A stretch of 64,000 nt of DNA from NCBI RefSeq assembly GCF_022234545.1, contig NZ_JAIEUI010000004.1, positions 310,001-374,000 of the forward strand, given 5' to 3'. The notes below the pieces were generated by a model. It worked only from the letters and a program-made list of their open reading frames with translations, was not told the origin of the DNA and did not search any database. The position numbers were made by a program, and so were the translations under genes. Below, in pieces: positions 25,566-33,400 of the stretch (its first letter is position 1; every line of letters starts with the position of its first letter). The DNA is from Paenibacillus piscarius (lineage in GTDB: Bacteria; Bacillota; Bacilli; Paenibacillales; Paenibacillaceae).

Positions 25566-26314
25566 AGATCATCACTCCTGGTCCAGAAAATAACCTTCTT
25601 CTCCAGCAGCCCGATACTCCAGAACAGCAGCAGGCCGCACAGCGCGGAGGCAATAATCGCCGAGAACATCACCGGGGTATCCATATGATAGGAAGAGACC
25701 AGCACCACATAGCCCAGCCCCTTGTTCGCACCGACGAATTCGCCGACAATCGCTCCGACAATGGCCAGCGAGGTCGAGATTTTGAGGGCAGAGAAGATAT
25801 AAGGCAGACTCGTCGGCAGGCGCAGCTTCCAGAAGATTTCGCGCTTCGTCCCTTTATAGGTCGAGAACAGCTCCCAGGCTTCATATTCAATGGCCTTCAG
25901 GCCCTTGACACTGTTGACCAGAATCGGGAAAAAGCAGATCAGCATCGAAGCAATCACCTTCGACGAATACCCTGTGCCCAGCCATACAACCAACAGTGGC
26001 GCCAGTGCTACCAGCGGGGTCGTCTTCAGGGCGATGGCGAGCGGGAACATCCCTTTCTCAATCGGCTTGGAATGCACGAATATAATGGCGGTCACCAGGC
26101 CGAGGATGTTGGCCAGAATGAATCCGGCCAGTGCTTCGCCCAGCGTAACCAGCGTATGTGACCATAGCGAGCCGGTAAGGGCCGAGACCACTGCCGTAGG
26201 GGCCGGCAGCAGGTATACCGGCACGGCAAGGAGCCGCACCGCCAGCTCCCACAGAATCAGGAAGCCGAGCGCAAAAGTAACGGGATACAGACTGTCTTTG
26301 ATTCTGGCGGTCAT
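25562..26314 (-). CDS. ABC transporter permease (SsuC/ThiX type)
   Basis: A 250-residue permease with about six helices and the EAA-loop sequence VNSKGLKAI-like region around LVNSVKGLKAIEYEAWELFSTY, then LPTSLPYIFSALKIS. It belongs to the nitrate/sulfonate/taurine/pyrimidine-precursor group. With the preceding ATPase and binding protein it should import the ring compound or biuret handled by the operon. Overlaps the ATPase gene and atzD by 4 bp on either side. Confidence 0.88.
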   Translation of the reverse strand: MTARIKDSLYPVTFALGFLILWELAVRLLAVPVYLLPAPTAVVSALTGSLWSHTLVTLGEALAGFILANILGLVTAIIFVHSKPIEKGMFPLAIALKTTPLVALAPLLVVWLGTGYSSKVIASMLICFFPILVNSVKGLKAIEYEAWELFSTYKGTKREIFWKLRLPTSLPYIFSALKISTSLAIVGAIVGEFVGANKGLGYVVLVSSYHMDTPVMFSAIIASALCGLLLFWSIGLLEKKVIFWTRSDDL

Positions 26315-27120
26315 AGATGCTTCACCTGCTTCCTTAGTGCCTTGACGGTCCGGTGGAATTCCGGCAGCTCCTCCATCCCGGCTTCACGCGGGGACGGGAG
26401 CGGCACCGGTATAATATCTGTAACACCGGCCGGGCGGGGTGACATCATCACAACCCGGTCCGACAGCAGCACCGATTCCTGAATGGAGTGGGTCACCATC
26501 ACAATGCTGCTGAGACTGGTCTCGGGACTCTCCCACAGCCGGAGCAGCTCGAAGTTCAGCTTCTCGCGGGTCAATTCATCCAGTGCGCCGAACGGCTCAT
26601 CCATCAGCAGCACGGTCGGATCGGCAGCGAGTGCGCGGGCAATCGCCGCCCGCTGCTGCATCCCGCCGCTGAGCTGATGCGGGTAATGGTTCAGGTAGTC
26701 CTGCAGCCCGACCAGCCGCAGGGCGCTTTCCGCCTTTTCCCGTGCTTCGCTCTTGCTGAACTTCTTCTTCTCGCCCAGCTCCAGCGGCAGCATGACGTTC
26801 TGCAGCGCACTGAGCCAAGGCATCAGGACCGGCTTCTGGAAGACCATGCCCAGCGACAGATCAGGCGAGGAGTAGGCTACCTCACCGCCTGCTTGCGGGC
26901 TTAACAGCCGCAGCATCAGCCGCAGTGTCGTTGATTTCCCGCAGCCGCTTGGCCCGAGAATGGAGATGAATTCATTCCGGTACACATCAAGGCTGACATT
27001 ATTGAGAACCGGTACATCTCCGAAGGATAAGGAACAATTACGCAGGGAGAGCATGACCTCGCGGGCACCGGGATGCTGTACAGGGGCAGTATCCATCTGT
27101 TCTTTGATCGCTGTTGTCAT
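26311..27120 (-). CDS. ABC transporter ATPase (SsuB/ThiZ type)
   Basis: A 269-residue ATPase: Walker A GPSGCGKST near residue 56, Q-loop VFQKPVLMPW, signature LSGGMQQR, Walker B VLLMDEP, switch VMVTHS. The VFQKPVLMPWLSALQNV segment is typical of the nitrate/sulfonate/HMP-precursor importers. AAGGAGGG precedes the ATG. It works with the permease (4-bp overlap) and the binding protein 13 bp upstream. Confidence 0.9.
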   Translation of the reverse strand: MTTAIKEQMDTAPVQHPGAREVMLSLRNCSLSFGDVPVLNNVSLDVYRNEFISILGPSGCGKSTTLRLMLRLLSPQAGGEVAYSSPDLSLGMVFQKPVLMPWLSALQNVMLPLELGEKKKFSKSEAREKAESALRLVGLQDYLNHYPHQLSGGMQQRAAIARALAADPTVLLMDEPFGALDELTREKLNFELLRLWESPETSLSSIVMVTHSIQESVLLSDRVVMMSPRPAGVTDIIPVPLPSPREAGMEELPEFHRTVKALRKQVKHL

Positions 27121-27133
27121 CTTCGGTCCCTCC

Positions 27134-28147
27134 TTAGTTCAGATACTCGTTGGTGAATAATGCGCTGATGTCCTGCTCTTTTTTGACAAACTTCAGATCA
27201 ATCAGATTCTCCTGCAGCGTCTTCCAGGCAGCCTCATCCATCGAGCCCAGCGGCAGCTTCTCCGGCTCCAGCAGCGGAATGCTGGCCTTCATCATACTAA
27301 CCTCATGCTTCAGATCGAGCTTCTCCCCGTATTTCAGACCGAACTCTGCCGCCTCCTCCGGATGCTGCACCGCGTAATCCCAGCCCTTCATCGAGGCCTG
27401 AACGAATCCGCGTACCATCTCCGGGTCCTTCTTGATCACCGATTCAGTGGTAAACAGCGTGTCGGCATAGAAATTGATGCCGTAGTCGTTCGGGTCAATA
27501 ATGTTGACTTCCTTGCCCTGTTCCTCGACTGCCAGCACTTCATTGATCACGTAGCCGGGCCAAGCCTTGACCTGTCCGGTCAGCAGCGGGCTGAGGTCAT
27601 ATTTGATCGGCATCTCTTCAATCTGCGACGTTTCGATGCCTGCGCTTTTCTCCATGGCCCGGAAGGTCAGCTCTTCATTGCCGCCCAGCTTGATGCCCAC
27701 CTTCTGGCCGACCAGGTCTTCCATTGTCTTGATGCCGGACTCTTTGAGCGCGAACATCACGAACGGGGTCTTACGGTAGATGGCCGATAGTGCGGTAACC
27801 GGCACGCCCTTTTCTCTGGCGATAATAATCTGATCTGCCCCGGTTACACCAAATTCCTCACTGCCGGAAGCGACCATCTGCACCGCCGGGAAATCCGAGC
27901 CCCCCGGACGGATCTCAACATCGAGCCCTGCTTCTTTATAGAAACCCTTCTCCACTGCGGTATAAAAGCCAGCAAACTGTGCCTGATGAATCCACTTTAA
28001 CCGGAGGACTACCTTTTTCAGCTCACCGGAGCCTTCCGCTCCCTGGCCTTCGGCCTTCTCTGTCCCGGCATTATTGCCGCAGGCTGTCAGTAGCAGAAGC
28101 AGCGAGGTTAACAGCATAAGCGCTTTGGTTCTGGACTTGTTCCACAT
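27134..28147 (-). CDS. NMT1/THI5-like ABC substrate-binding lipoprotein
   Basis: A 337-residue lipoprotein with an N-terminal signal and lipobox LLTAC (Cys23). The body, with LKWIHQAQFAGFYTAVEKGFY and a G-SDFPAVQMVASGSEEFGVTGAD stretch, is the NMT1/THI5-like fold used for pyrimidine precursors, sulfonates and related small rings. It would capture the substrate of the operon outside the membrane; cyanuric acid, biuret or a related triazine/pyrimidine are candidates from context only. Lies 28 bp after biuH. Confidence 0.87.
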   Translation of the reverse strand: MWNKSRTKALMLLTSLLLLLTACGNNAGTEKAEGQGAEGSGELKKVVLRLKWIHQAQFAGFYTAVEKGFYKEAGLDVEIRPGGSDFPAVQMVASGSEEFGVTGADQIIIAREKGVPVTALSAIYRKTPFVMFALKESGIKTMEDLVGQKVGIKLGGNEELTFRAMEKSAGIETSQIEEMPIKYDLSPLLTGQVKAWPGYVINEVLAVEEQGKEVNIIDPNDYGINFYADTLFTTESVIKKDPEMVRGFVQASMKGWDYAVQHPEEAAEFGLKYGEKLDLKHEVSMMKASIPLLEPEKLPLGSMDEAAWKTLQENLIDLKFVKKEQDISALFTNEYLN

Positions 28148-28175
28148 GATGATTCCCCCAGTTATATGAAGTAGT

Positions 28176-28859
28176 TTAGTATTGCTCCAGTGCCTGAAGC
28201 ACCGCTTGTGAGTCGCTCACACTGCCGAAGACGCCGCCCTGCATTTGAACCATATTCAGTGCCGCCAGATGATTCGCTTCATCCGTAGCACCCGTGCAAT
28301 CTGACAGAATCAGGCACTCATACCCGCGGTCATTCGCTTCCCGCATCGTGGTGTGCACACAGACATCGGTGGTGATGCCGGTCAGAATCAGATGGGTAAT
28401 GCCTTTATTGTTCAGGATCAGGTCCAGGTCTGTTGCATAAAAGCTGCCTTTGCCCGGCTTATCCACAATGTACTCTCCGTCGGCGGGTGCCAGCTCGTCA
28501 ATGATCTGCCAGCCGCGTTCACCCCGTACCAGGATACGTCCCGCCGGTCCCGCCGAGCCGATCTCTGCACCGATCTGCTTACTCCGCCAGCGTTTGTTCG
28601 CCGGAAGATCGGACAGGTCGGGCTTATGGCCCTCCCGGGTATGAATCACGGTAAAGCCTTCAATCTCCCGGACACGGGCCAGCAGCCGCTGAATCGGTGC
28701 GATGGCTCTTGCCGTCAGCGAGAGGTCGTAGCCCATTCTGTCCACGTAGCCGCCTTTGCCGCAGAAATCCGTCTGCATGTCGATAATCATCAGTGCCGTC
28801 TTTGCCGGATCAAGCGCGCCGTCATACGGCCAAGTGTAAGGTGCTGCTGCAATCTGCAT
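28176..28859 (-). CDS. biuH: Biuret hydrolase (isochorismatase-like), BiuH
   Basis: A 227-residue cysteine hydrolase of the isochorismatase fold. It follows the pattern of rhizobial biuret hydrolase: [12 protein letters not shown] at the N-terminus, [40 protein letters not shown], and [20 protein letters not shown]. The catalytic Asp27, Lys134 and Cys167 are present. It converts biuret to allophanate plus ammonia. It is the first gene of the eight-gene unit; atzD upstream in the pathway makes biuret and atzF consumes allophanate. A related ureidoacrylate- or other amidohydrolase role is less likely given this context. Confidence 0.9.
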   Translation of the reverse strand: MQIAAAPYTWPYDGALDPAKTALMIIDMQTDFCGKGGYVDRMGYDLSLTARAIAPIQRLLARVREIEGFTVIHTREGHKPDLSDLPANKRWRSKQIGAEIGSAGPAGRILVRGERGWQIIDELAPADGEYIVDKPGKGSFYATDLDLILNNKGITHLILTGITTDVCVHTTMREANDRGYECLILSDCTGATDEANHLAALNMVQMQGGVFGSVSDSQAVLQALEQY

Positions 28860-28896
28860 GGTTCATGCTCCTCTCCTGTTACCCTGTCTCTATAAA

Positions 28897-28913
28897 TGTT
28901 AACTTTGTTAACA
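28897..28913. promoter_or_regulatory. Perfect palindrome downstream of the biuH promoter
   Basis: TGTTAAC-TTT-GTTAACA is a perfect 17-bp inverted repeat lying about 25-40 bp after the predicted start point and 38 bp before the biuH ATG, a position suited to repression. A near copy lies upstream at 29010-29026. Confidence 0.65.
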
Positions 28914-28942
28914 CTCGTGTCTGTTTCCTTGATATGAGTTAG

Positions 28943-28971
28943 ATTATATTACAAACAATTTAGAGTGTCTT
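28943..28971 (-). promoter_or_regulatory. Candidate promoter of the cyanurate/biuret operon
   Basis: On the minus strand, -35 AAGACA (28966-28971), 17-bp spacer, -10 TATAAT (28943-28948). The -10 is perfect and the -35 has 4 of 6 bases, suggesting a weak basal promoter that may need an activator. Confidence 0.55.
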
Positions 28972-29009
28972 CGTTTTTATTACGAAATAATAGGATAAAT
29001 GTTTGTGTT

Positions 29010-29026
29010 TTTTAACATAGTTAACA
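29010..29026. promoter_or_regulatory. Second palindrome, upstream of the biuH promoter
   Basis: TTTTAAC-ATA-GTTAACA differs from the downstream site in one arm base. The two centres are 113 bp apart, with the promoter between them. Confidence 0.55.
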
Positions 29027-29133
29027 TATATATGACACATAAAGGGTGAAAAGGACGCGGTTTCGGCCGCTTTCTACCTTTGTGTACCTACGAACCTCAC
29101 ACCCACATCTGTCCTCATACCCTGCGCCCGTTC

Positions 29134-29313
29134 AATGTAATCGGTTTTTCGATTACATCCGCCCCTCATATCCCTGCGTCCGCCCAATGTGATCGGTTTT
29201 TCGACTACATTCCGCCCATACGCCCCACGCCAGCCAATTGTGATCGGTTTTTCGATTACATTCCATCCGCACATCCCCGCCGCTGCATATCGTATCCGGT
29301 TTTCCGCATACAT
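29134..29313. repeat. Family B array: four hairpin units at 50-52 bp spacing
   Basis: Units begin at 29134, 29186, 29236 and about 29287. The best is ATGTAATCG (29135-29143), loop GTTTTT, CGATTACAT (29150-29158), a perfect 9-bp hairpin. The others are one- to several-base variants of AATGTRATCGGTTTTTCGAT. The intervals between units are unrelated and pyrimidine-rich. The array lies between the biuH control region and a c-di-GMP riboswitch. Confidence 0.8.
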
Positions 29314-29350
29314 CTGTACCTCCTTTCCATAAGCTGTAATTGCTGGGGAA

Positions 29351-29373
29351 ACCAGTTTTTCCGAAAAATTGGT
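29351..29373. repeat. Short hairpin with T-rich arm
   Basis: ACCAGTTTTTC and GAAAAATTGGT pair over 11 positions with one G-T contact and a one-base loop. It may be a further degenerate repeat or part of the promoter-proximal structure before the riboswitch. Confidence 0.4.
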
Positions 29374-29557
29374 GTTGCAGATTTTAAGAAACTTGATAAA
29401 TAGGCATAATATAGTTGAAAAATAGCTCTTTAAGTACTAGAATTAAGCTTGTTTGCAGAAGTTAATATAACGAAGGAACCAGTTTCGGCCTTTTTTGTCG
29501 ATTGCAGTCGATCTATAACCTTCCTCATACAGAGTGTATATCATTGTTCTATTTCTA

Positions 29558-29638
29558 AAGGCAAACTTCCCGAAAGGGCAGGACGCAAAGCAATGGGCCT
29601 ACAAGCGCCGGCAGGACCGGCGTTCATGGTTGCCAGGC
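29558..29638 (+). ncRNA. Cyclic di-GMP-I (GEMM) riboswitch
   Basis: The conserved GEMM-I pieces appear in order: AAGGCAAAC (29559-29567), CGAAAGGGCAGGACGCAAAG (29571-29590), the GGGCCTA start of the second helix, a GC-rich stem-loop GCGCCGG/CCGGCGT and the closing ATGGTTGCCAGGC (29625-29637). The two halves with GGACGCAAAGC and GGTTGCCAG form the ligand pocket. Downstream, CGGGAG/CTCCCG (29670-29684) can form a hairpin in the expression platform before the gene at 29754. Whether ligand turns expression on or off cannot be decided by eye. Confidence 0.88.
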
Positions 29639-29753
29639 CGCCAATAGAGACCACGTAAGCCGGCTGTCCCGGGAGGTGCTCCCGCTTCCAGGCTCTATGA
29701 TGTTCTTGTCTGTACGAACGCCATTGATTATACAAAAAAGTGAGGTTACTATA

Positions 29754-31361
29754 ATGCCGCAGCAGTTCATCGAACCAAAACGATATGAATTCGTGGAGTC
29801 CCTGATGCTTGAGCGGGGCGAGCTGCTGGATTCATTCTCTGTAGAGGGGCGAGCTTCTGACGGGACCAATGGAGATAGGAATGGAATCATCCTTGTGCAG
29901 AACAACCAGATCTTCATCACCCCTCCGCTTCCTGGCGGTACACCCGCCAGAATCTCTGCGGTTCACCCTGTTGTCCTGAAGATTAACGGCAAGACCGTCA
30001 CACAACCGACCGGAGTAACCGCGGCGGATGATATCTCCTGGGAGATCTGCGAGAAGCCGCAGTACCAGATTACCGTCTCCCCGGACAAGCTCAAGGTCTA
30101 CTTCACGCTGTACCGCGCTGAGAAGTACGCCTGGAATCTGGTCAACTGCCCTGCGGCCTGTGAGGCGGTGGTCCGTGCCCGGCCCAATCCGGCTGCGCTG
30201 TTATCCACGCTCACCGTAGAACAGATTATTGCTTCACTGGACAACCGTTACATTCAGCGCAACCTGAATATTCCGGCCCTATATGCCGAGCTGGAGAACC
30301 CCACCTATCTTCCGGTCTGCATCGCCGAAGGAAGAGCCCCGCGGCCCGGCCGGGAATCGCATCTGGAGCTCACGCTCCCGGCGCATACGCTGGAGGGCAA
30401 CGGAATGCTCCGGGAGAACCACCGGGAGGAAGCGGCAGATATACTGGAATACCTCCGCTTCCCCGGAGCACCCTTCGCCCGGGAGGGCGAGGTCTTCGCC
30501 CGTAAGGTGCCGGCTGAGGAAGGCATTCCCGGCTACGATACGGCCGGCGGAGTGCTGCCTCCGCCTCCGCCGCAGGATATCCTCTTCACCGCAGGAGCGA
30601 ATGCCCGCCTCCTCCCCTGCGGCAGCATCGTGGCGCTGCACTCCGGCCGGCCCCGGATCTGTAAGGGAGCCGGCAGCGTCAGAACCTGCGATTTCCCGCC
30701 GGCCCGGCTCATTACCCCGGAGATGGTGAAGGACGCCGGGGACTTCCTGTTCGCCGGCGATCTCATTATCACCGGCAGCATTGAAGGGCCAGCCGTCATT
30801 GAAGCATTGGGGAACGTGTATATCTACGGCAGTGTAAGCCAAAGTACGGTTATAGCGACCGGGAGCATCTATGTCAGCGGCCAAGTCACCGGCTGCAGCC
30901 TGTACGCCGGACTTCCCGGGGTACAACAGCACCGTCTGCACCGTCTCTCCAGCCTATTGCTGGCTGAGACGCAGGGACTGCGGGAAGCGGCAGGACAGCT
31001 GGCCCGGAATGTTAAATCCCGGCAGCAATCTGTGAAGTACGGACTGGTCGTCTTGCTGCTGCTGGAGGATAAATACAGCCATTTCGCAGGCATGACCTGC
31101 GGACTGCAAGGCGCACTGGATGTTATGCACGGGGAGCATGCGCCGGATACGCTTCAGCTTCGGCAGCTCCTGGAGATCCTCGCCCATCCGGGCCAGTTCA
31201 CTGAACATCTTACGGACAACCTCCTGAGCAGCCTCGCCAAGCTGCTGCGCAGGCTGGCTGAAGCTATTGAACAGCTCCAGGAGGAGTATGTGATGGTCAG
31301 TCTGGCCGACTCGCAGGACAGCCGCCTGGAATCGGGCGGAGCACTGCTGCTGCGCAAGTAA
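29754..31361 (+). CDS. FapA/DUF342 family protein under c-di-GMP riboswitch control
   Basis: A 535-residue soluble protein of the flagellar-assembly-protein-A (DUF342) family. The central signature is EEGIPGYDTAGGVLPPPP followed by GANARLL and IVALHSGRPRI; then a beta-helix region AGDLIITGSIEG, GNVYIYGSVSQS, GSIYVSGQVTGCSLYAG, and a C-terminal helical segment. Precise biochemical function is unknown; some members relate to surface polysaccharide or flagellar assembly. The ATG at 29754 follows AAGTGAGGT; an in-frame upstream ATG at 29676 overlaps the riboswitch platform and is not preferred. A c-di-GMP-I riboswitch about 115 bp upstream ties it to sessile/motile control. Confidence 0.85.
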   Translation: MPQQFIEPKRYEFVESLMLERGELLDSFSVEGRASDGTNGDRNGIILVQNNQIFITPPLPGGTPARISAVHPVVLKINGKTVTQPTGVTAADDISWEICEKPQYQITVSPDKLKVYFTLYRAEKYAWNLVNCPAACEAVVRARPNPAALLSTLTVEQIIASLDNRYIQRNLNIPALYAELENPTYLPVCIAEGRAPRPGRESHLELTLPAHTLEGNGMLRENHREEAADILEYLRFPGAPFAREGEVFARKVPAEEGIPGYDTAGGVLPPPPPQDILFTAGANARLLPCGSIVALHSGRPRICKGAGSVRTCDFPPARLITPEMVKDAGDFLFAGDLIITGSIEGPAVIEALGNVYIYGSVSQSTVIATGSIYVSGQVTGCSLYAGLPGVQQHRLHRLSSLLLAETQGLREAAGQLARNVKSRQQSVKYGLVVLLLLEDKYSHFAGMTCGLQGALDVMHGEHAPDTLQLRQLLEILAHPGQFTEHLTDNLLSSLAKLLRRLAEAIEQLQEEYVMVSLADSQDSRLESGGALLLRK

Positions 31362-31410
31362 CGGCATAGAAGCCTGATCTGCTCACGCCTCGGCAGATCT
31401 GTTCCCTGAA

Positions 31411-31459
31411 CTAAGAAACGGCCGCCCCCTTACACAGGGAGCAGCCGTTTCTTAGTTCT
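31411..31459. terminator. Bidirectional terminator between the FapA gene and the DMT transporter
   Basis: CTAAGAAACGGC (31411-31422) pairs with GCCGTTTCTTAG (31444-31455), extended by GC pairs inside. The right arm contains the stop codon of the convergent DMT gene. Confidence 0.85.
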
Positions 31460-32369
31460 TGCCGGTTTCGGTTACCGGGGGCTGCACTGGCTGTCCGGCA
31501 GCCCGGCCCAGCCTCGCATTTACCAGAATAATACTGCTGACAATCAGCACCATACCCACAATCAGATTCACCGTGATCTGCTCATGCATTAGAATTACAC
31601 TGGAGCCGATCGATACCAGCGGAATCAGGAAGGTGAACGAACCCACCCTGCCCGCCTCCCCTTCATTGATGAGCTTGAAATAGACCATCCAACCAAGCGC
31701 GATCACAAAAACCGCAATGAACAGTGTGTTCGCTACAAAGGTTCCGCTCCAGGTAATATCACTCCAGCTCTCTGAGACGGAGCCTGCGGCCAGCAGGATC
31801 ACTCCGCCGATCATGATCTGCATCGCTGTCATCCACAGCATATCGACCCTGGCCGCATTGCGTTTGGTGTACACCGTAGCCAGCGCCCAGCTGACGGCAC
31901 TGGCCAAGGCCAGCAGTACGCCGATTGCCGAGATACTGCCGGTCAATCCTCCAATACTTAGCGAACCGACCCCAAGGAAGCCGATGACCAGTCCGGCAAT
32001 CTTAAGCCCGTACATCCGCTCTCCCAGCCAGATCCAGGCCAAGATCCCCAGCAGCACCGGCTGCAGGAATACAATCGCCGAGAACAGCCCTGACGGAACA
32101 TATTGTAAGCCCACTGTCTGAAAGCCATAATAGAAGACAATACTCAGGAAGGCTGACGCCAGATAGACCGGCCAGAGCCGCCTGAATTGCAGCCGACTCC
32201 ACTTCGGCAGAGCGGCAAGAATCAGCAGAATACCGGCAATGACGGTACGGATGCCGGCAAACAGCAAGGGCGGAGCGTAGGTTAAGGCTATTTTGGAGAG
32301 CGGCCAGTTAATTCCCCAGACCAGAACCAGGAAGATTAACAGACCTATCGTTTGGTTTCGCTTCTGCAT
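31452..32369 (-). CDS. DMT superfamily (EamA) transporter
   Basis: A 305-residue membrane protein with ten helices in two EamA repeats; the first begins IFLVLVWGINWPLSKIAL and the second about residue 150 with ASAVSWALATVYTKRNA. Such permeases move metabolites or drugs; the substrate is unknown. AGGGGTGA precedes the ATG. It is divergent from a LysR regulator, a common pairing in which the regulator controls the exporter. Confidence 0.88.
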   Translation of the reverse strand: MQKRNQTIGLLIFLVLVWGINWPLSKIALTYAPPLLFAGIRTVIAGILLILAALPKWSRLQFRRLWPVYLASAFLSIVFYYGFQTVGLQYVPSGLFSAIVFLQPVLLGILAWIWLGERMYGLKIAGLVIGFLGVGSLSIGGLTGSISAIGVLLALASAVSWALATVYTKRNAARVDMLWMTAMQIMIGGVILLAAGSVSESWSDITWSGTFVANTLFIAVFVIALGWMVYFKLINEGEAGRVGSFTFLIPLVSIGSSVILMHEQITVNLIVGMVLIVSSIILVNARLGRAAGQPVQPPVTETGKN

Positions 32370-32465
32370 TCGTTCACCCCTTGCCCTGTTTTCTTATCAA
32401 ATGATACAATAGTTCCAGTCATAATTGAAATGAATAATTGTCATGAGGGGTATAACAAATAAGAT

Positions 32466-33395
32466 ATGAATAACACTCAGATTCGCCTGTTCGTGTTAAT
32501 CGCCGAGAGCCGCAGCTTCACCAAGGCCGGTCTTGAGCTGAATATGACCCAGCCTGCAGTAAGCCGGGCCATCTCCGCCCTTGAAGCGGAGCTGAATGTG
32601 AAGCTGCTGGTGCGGGACCGGCGCAATGGACTGATGCTGACCGGCATCGGCAAGCGGATTCTGGTCATCTGCCGCAGCATTCTCAGCGGCCTTGACAAGA
32701 TTGACCAGGAGATTGCCGCCGAGAAAGGACTGGAGAAGGGCCATATCCGCATCGGGGCCTTCCCGGTGGCCGCCGCCTTTTTCGTCCCGAAGATCATCCG
32801 CACCCTCTCAGCCGGGTATCCCGGCATCGGGATCAGCCTGCATGAAGGCTCGGTCGCCGAAGTGAAGGAATGGCTGGCCTCGCGCTACATTGACATAGGT
32901 CTGGTGATTTCTCCGGGGGAAGAGTTCGATACCGTGCCGCTGTTCCGGGAGAAGCTCTATGCCGTGCTCCCCCGTAAGCACAGGCTGGCCCGGCAGCCGG
33001 TCATTAGCGTGAAGGAGCTGGAGGACGAGCCTATGCTGCTCTGCAGATCAGGTTATGAGCCTCCGGTTGTTGAGGTATTCCGCAGAGCCGGCAGCACGTT
33101 GAATGTGAAATATGAAGTAAGCAGCTACCCTACCTCGTTGAATATGATTAAGGAGGGACTAGCTGTCGGCGTCATGTCCCAGCTCTCCCTACTGTCACTC
33201 CCGCCGGAGGTCGTCGTCCGGGAGCTTGCTGAGGGGGCTTACCGTGATATTCACCTGGCCGTCCCTTCCCTGCAGGAGGCCTCGATTGCCGTACAGGTGG
33301 CGATAGATACCGCAACACAGCTATTCTCCGGCACAGAGGCTCCATTGCCATCCCTGGCCGGAGCAGCCGGACACACTACTATAATCGAGGAGTGA
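32466..33395 (+). CDS. LysR family transcriptional regulator
   Basis: A 309-residue regulator with the N-terminal helix-turn-helix AESRSFTKAGLELNMTQPAVSR and a substrate-binding-type effector domain (about 90-295). It faces a DMT transporter across 96 bp that contains AT-rich partial dyads (TCATAATT ... AATTGTCATGA, about 32419-32444), the usual LysR arrangement. The stop overlaps the control region of the aldo-keto reductase that follows, so both may be co-transcribed. The effector is unknown; no strong SD is seen ahead of the ATG. Confidence 0.88.
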   Translation: MNNTQIRLFVLIAESRSFTKAGLELNMTQPAVSRAISALEAELNVKLLVRDRRNGLMLTGIGKRILVICRSILSGLDKIDQEIAAEKGLEKGHIRIGAFPVAAAFFVPKIIRTLSAGYPGIGISLHEGSVAEVKEWLASRYIDIGLVISPGEEFDTVPLFREKLYAVLPRKHRLARQPVISVKELEDEPMLLCRSGYEPPVVEVFRRAGSTLNVKYEVSSYPTSLNMIKEGLAVGVMSQLSLLSLPPEVVVRELAEGAYRDIHLAVPSLQEASIAVQVAIDTATQLFSGTEAPLPSLAGAAGHTTIIEE

Positions 33396-33400
33396 TCATT

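Noticed and set aside
29074..29403. Open frames across the family B hairpins
   Set aside because: Periodic peptide patterns come from the repeat itself; no SD or start context.
29676..29753. N-terminal extension of the FapA-like protein
   Set aside because: It overlaps the riboswitch expression platform and lacks an SD, whereas the ATG at 29754 has a good one.
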